Shown: positions 9,270 through 18,220, numbered from the stretch's first letter. The stretch is 58,780 bases of DNA from an uncultured Bacteroidales bacterium (GCA_944320465.1 CALUHO010000017.1:1-58780); one strand, 5' to 3'. Notes: generated by a model from the letters alone, not told the origin. Program-made: numbers and translations.

Positions 9270-10382
9270 TTAAAATAATTCGCGATAAACTTCACGAATT
9301 TCTTCTTCGCTCAATGGCACATAGTTGTTGTTGAGCAAACGTTGCTGAGTTTCAAGCACATTCTTGGCGAATCCGGCGATTTCTTCTTCCTTCATGCCAT
9401 AGGTGTGCAGCGGGTTCTTCTTGATCAGCTTGCCCAGCAGTTCGTCCAAAGCATCGTACGGGTCGCCCGTCGTGCCCAAGAGCTGTTGCAGGTAAGCGTT
9501 CAGTTCCTGGATGCGGCCGTTCGGGTTCTTCTTGTTATACAGGTGGAAGATAGCCGTGTAGAACTGGTAGTTGGCTTCTCCGTGGGGTACATGGTAGTTG
9601 CCTCCCAAGGGGTAGCTCAAGGCATGGACCGCGCCCACGCCGGTGTTTCCGAACGCGATGCCGGCAAAGTTGCTGGCCATCAGCATTTCTCCCAGATGTT
9701 CGAAACGGTAGTCGGGACCCTTTTCGGCGATGCCCTTGAAGACATTGATGATGATGCGCATGGCTTCCTTGCCAAGCGCTTCGGTATAGGGGTTCGACTT
9801 GGGCGAAACGAAGGATTCGGTAGCATGAACCAAAGCATCGATGGCACTGCAAGCGTAGAACTTGAACGGCAGGCCCTTCAGCAATTCCGGAACCAGGACG
9901 GCATCGTCGGCCACGATGGCATCGTCGGCCAAGCCCATCTTGGTGTGCAGGCTTACCAATTCGGCAATCGAGATGTTGGTCACTTCGCTGCCCGTGCCGC
10001 AAGTGGTAGGCAGGATAACCAATTGCTTGTCCTTCACGATAGGAATCTTGCGCAGGAAAGCATCGGTCACGTTTTCAACATCCTTCAGCACGAATACCTT
10101 GCAGCAGTCGATGACAGTACCGCCGCCCACCGCGATGACGCGGTTGTAATTGATATGGTGCACGTCCTTGAGGATGGCGTTCATCATGTTGTCGGAAGGT
10201 TCACCCAAACCGTATTTTTCCTGCATGATGAAATGGCAGGGCAGGTTCAGCGCCTTCATGAAAGGTTCGTACAGGAATTCGTTGGTAACGACCAAGTCGT
10301 TGGGTCCCAAGTTGAATTCCTTGGCAAATGATGCAAAATCATCAAATTGGCTCAGACGAGTCTTAAGCTTGAACAGTTGCAT
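9270..10382 (-). CDS. 4-Hydroxybutyrate dehydrogenase (iron-containing alcohol dehydrogenase family)
   Basis: 370 residues, close to the length of the characterised Clostridium and P. gingivalis enzymes. It reduces succinate semialdehyde to 4-hydroxybutyrate. The N-terminal NAD-binding half has the GGG-type motif VIAVGGGTVIDCCK; the C-terminal half is all-helical with metal-ligand motifs IDALVHATESFVS and GGNYHVPHGEAN. It lies 6 bp downstream of the CoA-transferase gene and upstream of sucD, giving the pathway context that separates it from general alcohol dehydrogenases. Confidence 0.94.
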   Translation of the reverse strand: MQLFKLKTRLSQFDDFASFAKEFNLGPNDLVVTNEFLYEPFMKALNLPCHFIMQEKYGLGEPSDNMMNAILKDVHHINYNRVIAVGGGTVIDCCKVFVLKDVENVTDAFLRKIPIVKDKQLVILPTTCGTGSEVTNISIAELVSLHTKMGLADDAIVADDAVLVPELLKGLPFKFYACSAIDALVHATESFVSPKSNPYTEALGKEAMRIIINVFKGIAEKGPDYRFEHLGEMLMASNFAGIAFGNTGVGAVHALSYPLGGNYHVPHGEANYQFYTAIFHLYNKKNPNGRIQELNAYLQQLLGTTGDPYDALDELLGKLIKKNPLHTYGMKEEEIAGFAKNVLETQQRLLNNNYVPLSEEEIREVYRELF

Positions 10383-10388
10383 GGTATA

Positions 10389-11675
10389 TTAGTTTTTAAA
10401 TCTCTTCTTGTATTCTTCTTCCAGCATCGGGCGGAAATCCGGGTGGGCGATAGCGATAAGCCGTTTGGCCCTTTCCTTGAGGCAGGCACCCTTGAGATGG
10501 GCAATCCCGTATTCGGTAACCACATAATCCACATCATCGCGAGGCGTAGTCACGGCAGCGCCTTGCGACAGGAACGGCACGATGCGCGAAGCCTTGCCAT
10601 GAGCCGCCGTCGAAGGCATGGCCATGATAGAGCGTCCGCCTTTGGACCAGGAAGCCCCCTTCACATAGTCGAACTGGCCGCCGGTGCCGCTGAACTGCTT
10701 CAATCCGATGGTTTCGGAGTTCACCTGGCCGGTCAGATCCACTTCGATGCAGGAATTGATGGAAACCATGTTGTCGTTCTGGGCGATGACGCGCGGGTCG
10801 TTGACCCAGTCCACGGTACGCATTTCCACGTTGGGGTTGTTGTTGGCGAATTCGTAGAGTTCCTTGGTACCCATCAGGAAGGTCGCCACCATCTTGCCCG
10901 GCAGCAAAGTCTTCTTGGCTCCGGTGATGACCCCTTTCTTGGCCAAGTCAACCACGCCGCTGGAGAACATTTCGGTATGGATGCCCAGATCGTGCTTGTC
11001 GTCCAGCGACATCAGCACGGCGTCGGGAATCGCGCCGATACCTAATTGCAGGGTATCCCCGTCCTTGATCAGGGTGGAGCAGAAATGGCCGATTTGCTTT
11101 TCGATATCGGTAATCTTGGCCGGAGGCAGCACCGCGATCGGGTTGTGGTTTTCCACGATATAAGTGAACTGCGAGATATGCATGGAATTGTCCCCCGGGA
11201 TGTACGGCATGTTCTCGTTCATTTCGGCGATGATGATCTTGGAACGGCGGGCGGCCGGCAAGGTATAGTCGCAGGAAATCCCGAAGCTGCAATTCCCGTT
11301 TTCATCGGGCAGGGACACCTGGGCCACAGTCACGTCCACCGGGAAATAGCGGTCGAAGAAAGAAGGCACGTCCGAGAAGTGGAGAGGGTAGAAGTCTCCC
11401 CGGTCTTCGGCTACGGCTGCGCGGGAATTGCCCCCGACGAAATTGGTGACGTGGCGGAAATGCCCTTCGGTTTCCGGAGTCAGGTATTCGCCATTGTTTA
11501 TTGTGAACATGTGGAAAATCTTCACATTGTGGAGACGATCCATCTGTTTCACCATTTCCAGAGGCACTACGCCCGGCACGCCGGCGGCATGGCCGAACAC
11601 GATGTTGTCATTGTCTTTGATGGCTTTGACTGCTTCTTCCACAGTCACGAAGTTTCCTTCTTTTTTCCAGTCCAT
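10389..11675 (-). CDS. cat2: 4-Hydroxybutyrate CoA-transferase
   Basis: 428 residues from the ATG at 11675; the 43 residues of open frame before it (to 11804) do not resemble the family. It transfers CoA from acetyl-CoA (or butyryl-CoA) to 4-hydroxybutyrate. It shows the acetyl-CoA hydrolase/transferase fold pattern: FVGGNSR near 80, LGIGAIPDAV at 211-220 and the catalytic glutamate E235 in GIHTEMFSSG. Near the C-terminus come VVTEYGIAHLKG and AIAHPDFRPML. It sits between the NifU-like gene and 4-hydroxybutyrate dehydrogenase, as in the known butyrate clusters of Porphyromonas. Confidence 0.95.
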   Translation of the reverse strand: MDWKKEGNFVTVEEAVKAIKDNDNIVFGHAAGVPGVVPLEMVKQMDRLHNVKIFHMFTINNGEYLTPETEGHFRHVTNFVGGNSRAAVAEDRGDFYPLHFSDVPSFFDRYFPVDVTVAQVSLPDENGNCSFGISCDYTLPAARRSKIIIAEMNENMPYIPGDNSMHISQFTYIVENHNPIAVLPPAKITDIEKQIGHFCSTLIKDGDTLQLGIGAIPDAVLMSLDDKHDLGIHTEMFSSGVVDLAKKGVITGAKKTLLPGKMVATFLMGTKELYEFANNNPNVEMRTVDWVNDPRVIAQNDNMVSINSCIEVDLTGQVNSETIGLKQFSGTGGQFDYVKGASWSKGGRSIMAMPSTAAHGKASRIVPFLSQGAAVTTPRDDVDYVVTEYGIAHLKGACLKERAKRLIAIAHPDFRPMLEEEYKKRFKN

Positions 11676-11847
11676 GGGTATGTTTTTTAATTGTTTCCTA
11701 TATAAATATGTATCGGTTCGCATTTCCTTTTTTTGCCTTGGCGGGCGAACCCAATAAGATGAATCACTCCAGTCGCGTTGGATACGCCGGACTTCCGGAT
11801 TCAATCTTCGGTTCTTTTTACCCCGAAGTCTAACGACTTATTCGGGT

Positions 11848-12144
11848 TCAAGCGTCAGGATGCGAACTCATCAGTTTCTTGGCAAAGTCAATCAAATCCT
11901 GGTCCGTCTCGTTGATCAGATAGACCCGGCCGATTTCAGGTATCTCCGCTTTGAGCGCGGCTTCCACCACTTCTTCCAATGTAATCTGGGCGGCAGGGCA
12001 AGTCCTGCAAGCCCCCTTGAAAACGAACCCCACATCATGGCCTTTGATTTCCTTTATCTGGATATCGCCGCCATGTTCAAACAGGGAAGGCCGGACCCGC
12101 TCGTCAATCAAGCGGCGGACCCGGCTTTCAAAATCAGCATCCAT
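11848..12144 (-). CDS. NifU C-terminal-domain Fe-S protein
   Basis: 98 residues, a stand-alone NifU-like domain. The cluster-binding CxxC pair is C46 and C49 in GACRTCPAAQITLEEVV. Proteins of this type hold or deliver Fe-S clusters. It starts 5 bp after abfD, whose product needs a 4Fe-4S cluster, so the simplest reading is help in loading or maintaining that cluster. A small NifU-like gene is also part of the Porphyromonas cluster. The following gap of 172 bp to the CoA-transferase start holds small hairpins (CTTCGG/CCGAAG) but no clear terminator. Confidence 0.9.
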   Translation of the reverse strand: MDADFESRVRRLIDERVRPSLFEHGGDIQIKEIKGHDVGFVFKGACRTCPAAQITLEEVVEAALKAEIPEIGRVYLINETDQDLIDFAKKLMSSHPDA

Positions 12145-12149
12145 AGAAT

Positions 12150-13634
12150 TTATTTCTTGGCAGGCTTAGCCGGCCAGTGATCCTTGGAAACATCCACCTT
12201 GGCAATCTTGCGGGCCAGTTCCTTCTTGGCTTCCAGGTTGCCTTGACGGGCAATCATGATACGCTGGGCTTGCGGTGAGCCGGCACCGTGCAAGGATTCG
12301 GTACGATAGCCGACGGCAGCCGTGCCCAAGCAGAGGTTTTCAATCAAGCGCAATACACGCATGCGGTTTTCGGTCGAAGAACCGGTAGCTCCACGGAAGT
12401 ATTTTTCAACGTAGGAACCGATTTCGGGCGAACGGAGGTCCTGCTGCGAAGGCATCGTCACCATCAGGCCGCCGGCGATATCTTCGGCCAAGCGGGCGAT
12501 TTCGTACGGGAACCGGGTTACGTTCTGCTTGCAGACATTTGCCAAGAGCAGGTCGATTTGGTAGTTGCCGGCCGGCATTTTCACGCCTTCGGCCGAGCAG
12601 GCGATACCGCAAGCGTACAAGGTTTCGTTCAAGTGAATCATTTCGATCAGCTTGTCCTTGATGTGGCTGGCCTTGGGTACGCCGTTGTAGTCGGCAGCCA
12701 AAGCGGCGGCACCGATCAGGACGTCGCCTACGCCGACCTTGCATCCGCCATAGGATTGACGGTGGTAACCGGCGAAACGTTCTACCATCATGCCGGCGAA
12801 CTGGTATTCCTTGCACATGAATACACGTTCGTTGGGAACGAATACGTTATCGAATACTACCAAGGCTTCATGGCCGCCGAACTGGGAGTTGCCCAAGTCG
12901 ATTTCGGCATCGGGTTCCATCTTGCGGGTGTCGCAGGACTGGCGGCCGTAAATCATGAACACACCCTTGGCATCGGAAGGAACGGCGAAAGAAACGGCAT
13001 AGTCCTTGTCTTCTTCCTTCATCGCGATGGTAGGCATTACCAAGTGTTCGTGGCTGTTGATCGTACCGGTCTGGTGGGCTTTGGCTCCACGAACCACGAT
13101 ACCGTCGGGACGGACTTCCACGATGTGCACGAACAAATCGGGGTCTTCCTGCTGCGAGGGTGAAAGGCTGCGGTCGCCCTTGGGGTCGGTCATCGCGCCG
13201 TCAACGGTGAGGTCGTTCTTCTGAACGTACTTCATGTATTCGGTGAAGCGTTTGTGGTAGTCTGTTCCGAGAGCCTGATCCATTTCGTAAGTGGTGGACC
13301 AGATGGCGTTGAAAGCATCCATGCCTACGCAGCGTTGGAAGCAGGCAGCGGTCTTCTGACCCATCAGACGTTGCATCTTCACTTTCTTGATCAGGTCGTC
13401 GGTGCTTTGATGCAGGTGGCAGAAGCGGTTGATTCTTTCTCCGATGAGGGGAGAATAGGCCGTCATCAGGTCTTCGTATTCCTTCTTCTGGGCCAGTTCG
13501 TAGGTCATGGCCACCGAATTCAAGGAAGGACGGATGATGGGGTGGTTAACAGGGTCCTTGACACGTTCTCCGAACATATAGACCTTCAGGTCCATTTTCT
13601 GGAGGCTTTTGATGTACTCTTCTGCTGTCATCAT
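12150..13634 (-). CDS. abfD: 4-Hydroxybutyryl-CoA dehydratase / vinylacetyl-CoA isomerase
   Basis: 494 residues. It dehydrates 4-hydroxybutyryl-CoA to crotonyl-CoA by a radical mechanism using FAD and a 4Fe-4S cluster. The four cluster ligands known from the Clostridium aminobutyricum enzyme are present: C98 and C102 in CFQRCVG, H291 and C298 in YHRQSYGGC. The start MMTAEEYIKSLQKMDLKVYM and the long conserved run around MTDPKGDRSLSPS match the family closely. It is the first gene of the leftward cluster and has a leader of about 310 nt containing a possible attenuator. Confidence 0.97.
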   Translation of the reverse strand: MMTAEEYIKSLQKMDLKVYMFGERVKDPVNHPIIRPSLNSVAMTYELAQKKEYEDLMTAYSPLIGERINRFCHLHQSTDDLIKKVKMQRLMGQKTAACFQRCVGMDAFNAIWSTTYEMDQALGTDYHKRFTEYMKYVQKNDLTVDGAMTDPKGDRSLSPSQQEDPDLFVHIVEVRPDGIVVRGAKAHQTGTINSHEHLVMPTIAMKEEDKDYAVSFAVPSDAKGVFMIYGRQSCDTRKMEPDAEIDLGNSQFGGHEALVVFDNVFVPNERVFMCKEYQFAGMMVERFAGYHRQSYGGCKVGVGDVLIGAAALAADYNGVPKASHIKDKLIEMIHLNETLYACGIACSAEGVKMPAGNYQIDLLLANVCKQNVTRFPYEIARLAEDIAGGLMVTMPSQQDLRSPEIGSYVEKYFRGATGSSTENRMRVLRLIENLCLGTAAVGYRTESLHGAGSPQAQRIMIARQGNLEAKKELARKIAKVDVSKDHWPAKPAKK

Positions 13635-13859
13635 AGCGCAAAATCGTTTTTAAGGGTTTGTATATTTTTATGTTTTTTTCGTTTCGTGGAGCTTTTCCGT
13701 CTTTGCCGGCGATGCCTGCCGGAGTCGGAACGGGACTGCAAGGACGAGCATGACGGAAAAAACAAAACGCCCGAACCGCATTTGATTCTTCGTTCCCGGC
13801 CACCCTGTAATAAGGGATGCCTTTCTCAAAGCTGCCGTCCAGACGCCGTCAATCCTAAA

Positions 13860-13913
13860 ACAAAAAAGGCCTTCCCTTTATTTCTGCCCGGCCAGGAGTG
13901 GAAGGCGGCCATG
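13860..13913 (-). terminator. Terminator-like hairpin inside the abfD leader (possible attenuator)
   Basis: Read leftward, GGCCgCCTTCC pairs with GGAAGGCC and is followed by TTTTTTGTTTT. No gene on this strand ends here, since the upstream neighbour is on the opposite strand. It lies between a likely promoter (about 13954) and the abfD start (13634), so it could stop transcription early under some condition. The first GGCC can also pair with a GGCC inside the loop, offering an alternative fold. The sensing mechanism is unknown. Confidence 0.5.
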
Positions 13914-13953
13914 CTTGCCGGTGAAAATGGCTCTCCTAGGTTTGAGAGCGGTG

Positions 13954-13961
13954 CAAAGATA
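13954..13961 (-). promoter_or_regulatory. Probable -7 box for the 4-hydroxybutyrate cluster
   Basis: The complement reads TATCTTTG, a full TAnnTTTG match. It would start a transcript near 13947, giving a 5' leader of roughly 310 nt before abfD. A TTTG upstream on this strand is about 28 bp away, farther than ideal. Confidence 0.5.
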
Positions 13962-14147
13962 CTAAACTTTTTTGGATAAACACCCTTTTCAAAGCGGAAT
14001 TTCAATGCCGATTTTTTTTGTTAAATTTGCCTTTCGGGGAATCTCTGACGGGTGTTTGGGATGCTGCGGGTCGTGGATTGGCAACCGGGCATTTTGGCTT
14101 CTTGCAGGAGGTCCTTTTAGGCAAGGATAATACAAAAATCTATCGAT

Positions 14148-15845
14148 ATGGACGAAAAAATCAGGCAGAGGGCCGAGGTGTGGACCCGTCCGCCTTATGA
14201 TGCAGCCACCCGCGAGGCGGTGTTGAAGATGATGAAGGAGAATCCGGAAGAATGCGCCGATGCGTTCTACCGGGATTTGGAGTTCGGGACCGGCGGTTTG
14301 CGCGGGGTGTTGGGCGTCGGGACTAACCGAATGAACCCGTACGTAGTAGCCTTGGCCACCCAGGGTTTTGCCAATTATTTGCAGAAGCAATGCCAGGCGG
14401 AAGGCTTGGAAAAGCAAGTGGCTGTTTCTTACGACTGCCGCAACGGGAGCTCGCAATTCGCGTTGACCACGGCCAAGGTGTTCGCGGCCAACGGCTTCAA
14501 GGTGTACCTGTTTACCGCGATGCGGCCAACGCCGGTCTTGTCGTTCGCTGTCCGTTATTACCATTGCTGCGGCGGTGTCATGGTCACGGCCAGCCATAAT
14601 CCCAAGGAATACAACGGTTACAAGGCCTACGGAAGCGATGGAGGCCAGCTGGTTTCGCCCCATGACAAGAACGTGATGGCCGAAGTGGCGGCTATTACGA
14701 GTCTGGATCAGGTCAGGATGCAGGGAGGCGAAGATTTGATTCGTTATATTGATGAGGAATTGGATAACGCCTATCTGGAAAAAGTAGTGGCTTTGTCTTT
14801 GAATCGCGAGGCTGTGGCCAGCAAGAAAGATATGAAAATTGTCTATACGCCTTTGCACGGGACGGGCATGACGATGGTGCCGAGGGCTTTGCGCCGTTGG
14901 GGCTTCGACAATGTGGTCTGCGTGCCGGGACAGATGGTGCCGGACGGCAATTTCAGCACGGTGGCATCGCCCAATCCGGAAGAACGGGCCGCGATGCTGC
15001 CGGCTATCGAATTGGCCAAGAGGGAAAAGGCGCAGTTGGTCATTGCTACCGACCCGGATGCCGACCGGGTCGGCGTGGCGATTCCCGATGAAAACGGGGA
15101 GTTCATTTTGCTGAATGGGAACCAGACCGGTTCGGTCCTGGTCAGCTATTTGCTCCGTAAATGGAAAGAAAAGGGGCGGATAAAGGGCAAAGAGTACATT
15201 GTCAAGACCATTGTGACGACCGAATTGCTAAAGAAGATGGCCGAAAAGACCGGGGTGGAGTGTTTCGACGTGCTGACCGGTTTCAAATACATTGCCGAGA
15301 TTATCAAGCGTTTTGAAGGGCAGAAGACTTTTATCGGAGGGGGAGAGGAAAGCTACGGCTATCTGGCCGGGGATTTTGTCCGCGACAAGGATGCGGTCAT
15401 TGCCTGCTGCCTGATTGCCGAGATGGCTGCCGAGGCGGCTTGCCGCAATGAAAGCTTCATCGATATACTGTGTTCTTTATATAAGGAGTATGGTTTCTAT
15501 AAGGAGTCCTTGGTATCGGTCAGCAAGAAAGGCATGGAAGGGGCATCCGAAATCAAGGCGATGATGGAGAGCTTCCGCAAGAATCCGCCTGCCGAGTTAG
15601 GAGGGGAGAAGGTGGTGGAAGTGCGGGATTACCAGAAAGGCTTCGCCGGCCTGCCGTCTTCGGACGTGTTGCAGTTCTTTACCGAAAAAGGCAGTAAAGT
15701 GACTGTGCGGCCTTCCGGGACTGAACCTAAGATCAAGTTCTATTTCGGGCTTTGCCTGGAGTGGGATGCCGGACGTTCGTATGCGGATCAGGACAAGGCC
15801 GGTATGGATCGTATCGAGGCTTTCAAGAAAGACCTTGGTTTGTAA
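14148..15845 (+). CDS. Phosphoglucomutase / phosphomannomutase (alpha-D-phosphohexomutase)
   Basis: 565 residues. It interconverts hexose 1- and 6-phosphates. The phosphoserine loop is TASHNPKEYNGYK, the metal loop is DPDADRVG, the sugar-binding loop is GGGEESYGY and the phosphate-binding loop near the C-terminus is RPSGTEPKIKFYF. The length is that of the long PgmB/phosphopentomutase-like group common in Bacteroidetes. It is monocistronic and divergent from abfD. The start at MDEKIRQRAEVW is well supported. Confidence 0.95.
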   Translation: MDEKIRQRAEVWTRPPYDAATREAVLKMMKENPEECADAFYRDLEFGTGGLRGVLGVGTNRMNPYVVALATQGFANYLQKQCQAEGLEKQVAVSYDCRNGSSQFALTTAKVFAANGFKVYLFTAMRPTPVLSFAVRYYHCCGGVMVTASHNPKEYNGYKAYGSDGGQLVSPHDKNVMAEVAAITSLDQVRMQGGEDLIRYIDEELDNAYLEKVVALSLNREAVASKKDMKIVYTPLHGTGMTMVPRALRRWGFDNVVCVPGQMVPDGNFSTVASPNPEERAAMLPAIELAKREKAQLVIATDPDADRVGVAIPDENGEFILLNGNQTGSVLVSYLLRKWKEKGRIKGKEYIVKTIVTTELLKKMAEKTGVECFDVLTGFKYIAEIIKRFEGQKTFIGGGEESYGYLAGDFVRDKDAVIACCLIAEMAAEAACRNESFIDILCSLYKEYGFYKESLVSVSKKGMEGASEIKAMMESFRKNPPAELGGEKVVEVRDYQKGFAGLPSSDVLQFFTEKGSKVTVRPSGTEPKIKFYFGLCLEWDAGRSYADQDKAGMDRIEAFKKDLGL

Positions 15846-15865
15846 AAGGTTTGGTAAGATTTGAT

Positions 15866-15897
15866 TCCCGGACAGGTGTGAACCGATCTGTCCGGGA
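15866..15897 (+). terminator. Terminator-like hairpin after the phosphohexomutase gene
   Basis: A ten-base stem TCCCGGACAG/CTGTCCGGGA with a 12-base loop lies 20 bp after the stop. The downstream T run is short (TGTTTCT), so it may be a weak terminator. The rest of the gap to 16065 shows nothing recognisable. Confidence 0.6.
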
Positions 15898-16065
15898 TGT
15901 TTCTAGGTATCTGTTGTGGGCGGGAAAAACCTATCCGGATGGATGTTAAGGGACTTTTTATGGCATTGTTTCCGGATTCAGGTCCAGGGTGGTTTTGGGA
16001 AAACTGGTTTGGCTGGGCTTGCGGGGGTGGACATTTTGCAAGATAAGAGGGCGGCGTGTCCGTTA

Positions 16066-16581
16066 TCACACGCCGCTGTTCATCTCTTTCACGCTGTCAA
16101 TGCCCGTTTGAAGCGTTTCCTGCATGATAGGCCAGAACTGGTATGTAGTTCGTTCCAGAAAACGGAAAGAGAGGGATGCATCCCGTTTCTCCTTGGTCAG
16201 AATCTGTTCTTCGGGGTCTATCTTGTTCCAGAAATAAATCATCACGCTCAGGATGACGAATACTTTGCCGAAGCTGATGATCAGTCCGCCCAAGCGGTTG
16301 AACAGCCCCAAGGACGATCGGTTCGCCCAATGGCTTAGCACCCGGCCTAAGAAATAAAGCCCGATGGCGACTCCGGCGAACATGATGACGAAGCAGATGA
16401 TGTTGGCGTATTTCCCTTGAATGGAAAACCATTGGCCTGCCAGATGGGAAAAGCGGAGCGAAACGAATACGCCGGCTACCAAGGCCAGAAGTGAAAGCAC
16501 TTCCATCACCAAGCCGTTTTTGGCTCCCTTGATTCCGCACCAGATTAAAGGGACCAAGATAATCAGGTCCAAGAAATTCAT
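16066..16581 (-). CDS. CvpA-family membrane protein
   Basis: About 171 residues from the Met at 16581 (MNFLDLIILVPLIWCGIKGA); Mets at 16590 and 16596 are alternatives. Four membrane segments and the CvpA pattern (FLDLIILVPL, NRLGGLIISFGKVFVI) are visible. CvpA homologues are linked to envelope integrity and, in E. coli, colicin V export; the biochemical role is not settled. It follows mlaF by fewer than 25 bp, so it is likely part of the mla transcript. Confidence 0.85.
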   Translation of the reverse strand: MNFLDLIILVPLIWCGIKGAKNGLVMEVLSLLALVAGVFVSLRFSHLAGQWFSIQGKYANIICFVIMFAGVAIGLYFLGRVLSHWANRSSLGLFNRLGGLIISFGKVFVILSVMIYFWNKIDPEEQILTKEKRDASLSFRFLERTTYQFWPIMQETLQTGIDSVKEMNSGV

Positions 16582-16604
16582 CGAAGGCATAGGCATCGTT
16601 TTTA

Positions 16605-17426
16605 TTAATGTCCGGTGTTTTTCTGGATAATCCTGTGGCTGTGCAGCAAGCGTTTGGTCAATTCGGAGGCTTCCATGAAATGGATGATTTCCGGATTGTC
16701 GGTGTCGAGGATGCTTTTGCCATTGCCTTGCCACCAGAGCTTGCCTTCGTAGATGAAGTTCACCGTATCTCCGATTTTAAGTACGGAATTCATATCGTGG
16801 GTGTTGACCACAGTCGTGATTTTGTATTCTTTGGTGATTTCCGATATGAGGCCGTCTATCAGTTCCGAGGTTCTGGGATCCAGTCCTGAATTGGGTTCGT
16901 CGCAAAAGAGGTAACGGGGTTCTACGGCAATGGCCCGGGCGATGGCGACCCTTTTGCGCATCCCGCCGCTCAGTTCCGAAGGCCAGAGCTTGCCGGCCCC
17001 TTTCAAATCCACTCTCTCCAGGCATTCTTGGGCTCGTTTCAGTTTTTCCCTTCGGCTTTTTTTAGTAAACATGTCCATTGGGAAAATTACGTTGTCGAGC
17101 ACGCTCATCGAGTCGAACAAGGCACCTCCTTGGAATACCATGCCGATTTCCCGCCGGATGGCGGTCAGCATTTTCTCGCTGTTCTTTTCTGCTTCGGTTT
17201 TGTGCAAGGACTGGCTTCTCGCATGGGCTGCGAAGTTCCGGCCGTCGAACAGGATTTCTCCGCTATCGGGAGTCAGCAGGCCTACCATCGACTTCATCAG
17301 GACGGTTTTTCCCGAACCGCTTTGCCCGATAATCAGGTTGCAGATGCCCGGTTCCAGCTTCAGATTGATATCGAAGAGGACTTGACGGTTGCCGAAAAAC
17401 TTATTGAGATGCCTGATTTCTATCAT
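16605..17426 (-). CDS. mlaF: MlaF-like ABC transporter ATP-binding protein
   Basis: 273 residues. Walker A GQSGSGKT at 34-41, ABC signature LSGGMRKR, Walker B followed by glutamate in LFCDEPNSGLD, and a switch histidine in VVNTHD. Pairing with an MlaE-type permease 12 bp upstream identifies it as the ATPase of a phospholipid-transport (Mla) importer or exporter acting between inner and outer membranes. An insert of about 15 residues (HARSQSLHKTEAEKNSEK) before the Q-loop is somewhat unusual. MlaD-type substrate-binding protein is not in the window. Confidence 0.92.
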   Translation of the reverse strand: MIEIRHLNKFFGNRQVLFDINLKLEPGICNLIIGQSGSGKTVLMKSMVGLLTPDSGEILFDGRNFAAHARSQSLHKTEAEKNSEKMLTAIRREIGMVFQGGALFDSMSVLDNVIFPMDMFTKKSRREKLKRAQECLERVDLKGAGKLWPSELSGGMRKRVAIARAIAVEPRYLFCDEPNSGLDPRTSELIDGLISEITKEYKITTVVNTHDMNSVLKIGDTVNFIYEGKLWWQGNGKSILDTDNPEIIHFMEASELTKRLLHSHRIIQKNTGH

Positions 17427-17438
17427 TTCTGCTGTTTT

Positions 17439-18170
17439 TTACATCAGTAACTGGGTTAATACCAAGTTGGATAGGATAATCGCGATGCTGCTGTTGACTA
17501 CCGCCTTGGTGCTGGCTTTGCCCACTTCGACGGCTCCTCCTTGCACGCTGTAGCCGTAAAAAGATGATATGCTGCTGATAAAGAATGCAAAAACAATAGT
17601 TTTGATGATAGCATAGACTAAGTCGAAATTATGCGGGAATGATTGGAGCCCGTAAATGAATTCGTAGGACGACATGCCGCCGATGCTGATGCCTGCCGCC
17701 CAACCTCCGAACAAGGCAGCCACGATGCTGAGCATGATTAGAATCGGATTGAAAATCAAGCAGGCGATAATCTTGGGTAGAATCAAGTAACTGGCCGAAT
17801 TCAATCCCATCACCTCAATGGCATCGATTTGCTCGGTGACTCGCATCGTGCCTAACTGGGATGCAATGTGCGATCCGATTTTCCCGGCAAGAATCAGCCC
17901 GATGATGGTCGGTGCCAATTCCATGACAATAGCTTTCCGGGTGGCGAATCCCACGGCATAGATGGGAATCCAAGGGGAATCCATATTGATTTGGAGCTGT
18001 ATCGTGATAGCCGCTCCGACAAAGATGGACACCAAGGAGACAATAGGGATGGAGTCGAAGCCAAGTTGATGGATTTCTTCCGCCACCTGCTTCCAGAACA
18101 GCCTGCGTTTTCCCGGCGGGCTGAACACTTTGGCCATCAAGAGAAAATATTTGCCTATCGTGCTTATCAT
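17439..18170 (-). CDS. mlaE: MlaE-like ABC transporter permease
   Basis: 243 residues with about five membrane segments and the MlaE/YrbE signature ELAPTIIGLILAGKIGSHIA plus the EQIDAIEVMG coupling segment. It is the membrane subunit for the MlaF ATPase encoded next. It is the first gene of this leftward set. Its likely promoter (-7 box 18191-18198) abuts a family 1 repeat element. Confidence 0.93.
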   Translation of the reverse strand: MISTIGKYFLLMAKVFSPPGKRRLFWKQVAEEIHQLGFDSIPIVSLVSIFVGAAITIQLQINMDSPWIPIYAVGFATRKAIVMELAPTIIGLILAGKIGSHIASQLGTMRVTEQIDAIEVMGLNSASYLILPKIIACLIFNPILIMLSIVAALFGGWAAGISIGGMSSYEFIYGLQSFPHNFDLVYAIIKTIVFAFFISSISSFYGYSVQGGAVEVGKASTKAVVNSSIAIILSNLVLTQLLM

Positions 18171-18190
18171 TGTCAGTTGATAATAACTTG

Positions 18191-18220
18191 CAAAGGTAGT
18201 AAGAATCCGTTTAACCCAAA
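18191..18220 (-). promoter_or_regulatory. Probable mla promoter borrowing its -33 box from a repeat element
   Basis: On the complement, TACCTTTG (18191-18198) is a good -7 box. TTTG at 18217-18220 lies 18 bp upstream, close to the usual 19-21 bp. That TTTG belongs to the terminal GATTTGGG of the family 1 element, so the insertion may supply or replace the -33 box. Confidence 0.4.

Noticed and set aside
10389..11804. Longer start for the CoA-transferase (471 residues)
   Set aside because: The extra 43 residues are unlike the family; the ATG at 11675 gives the expected length.
13989..14858. Long minus-strand frame of 289 codons opposite the phosphohexomutase start
   Set aside because: It lies antisense to a clear mutase gene and has no recognisable domains; a codon-bias shadow.
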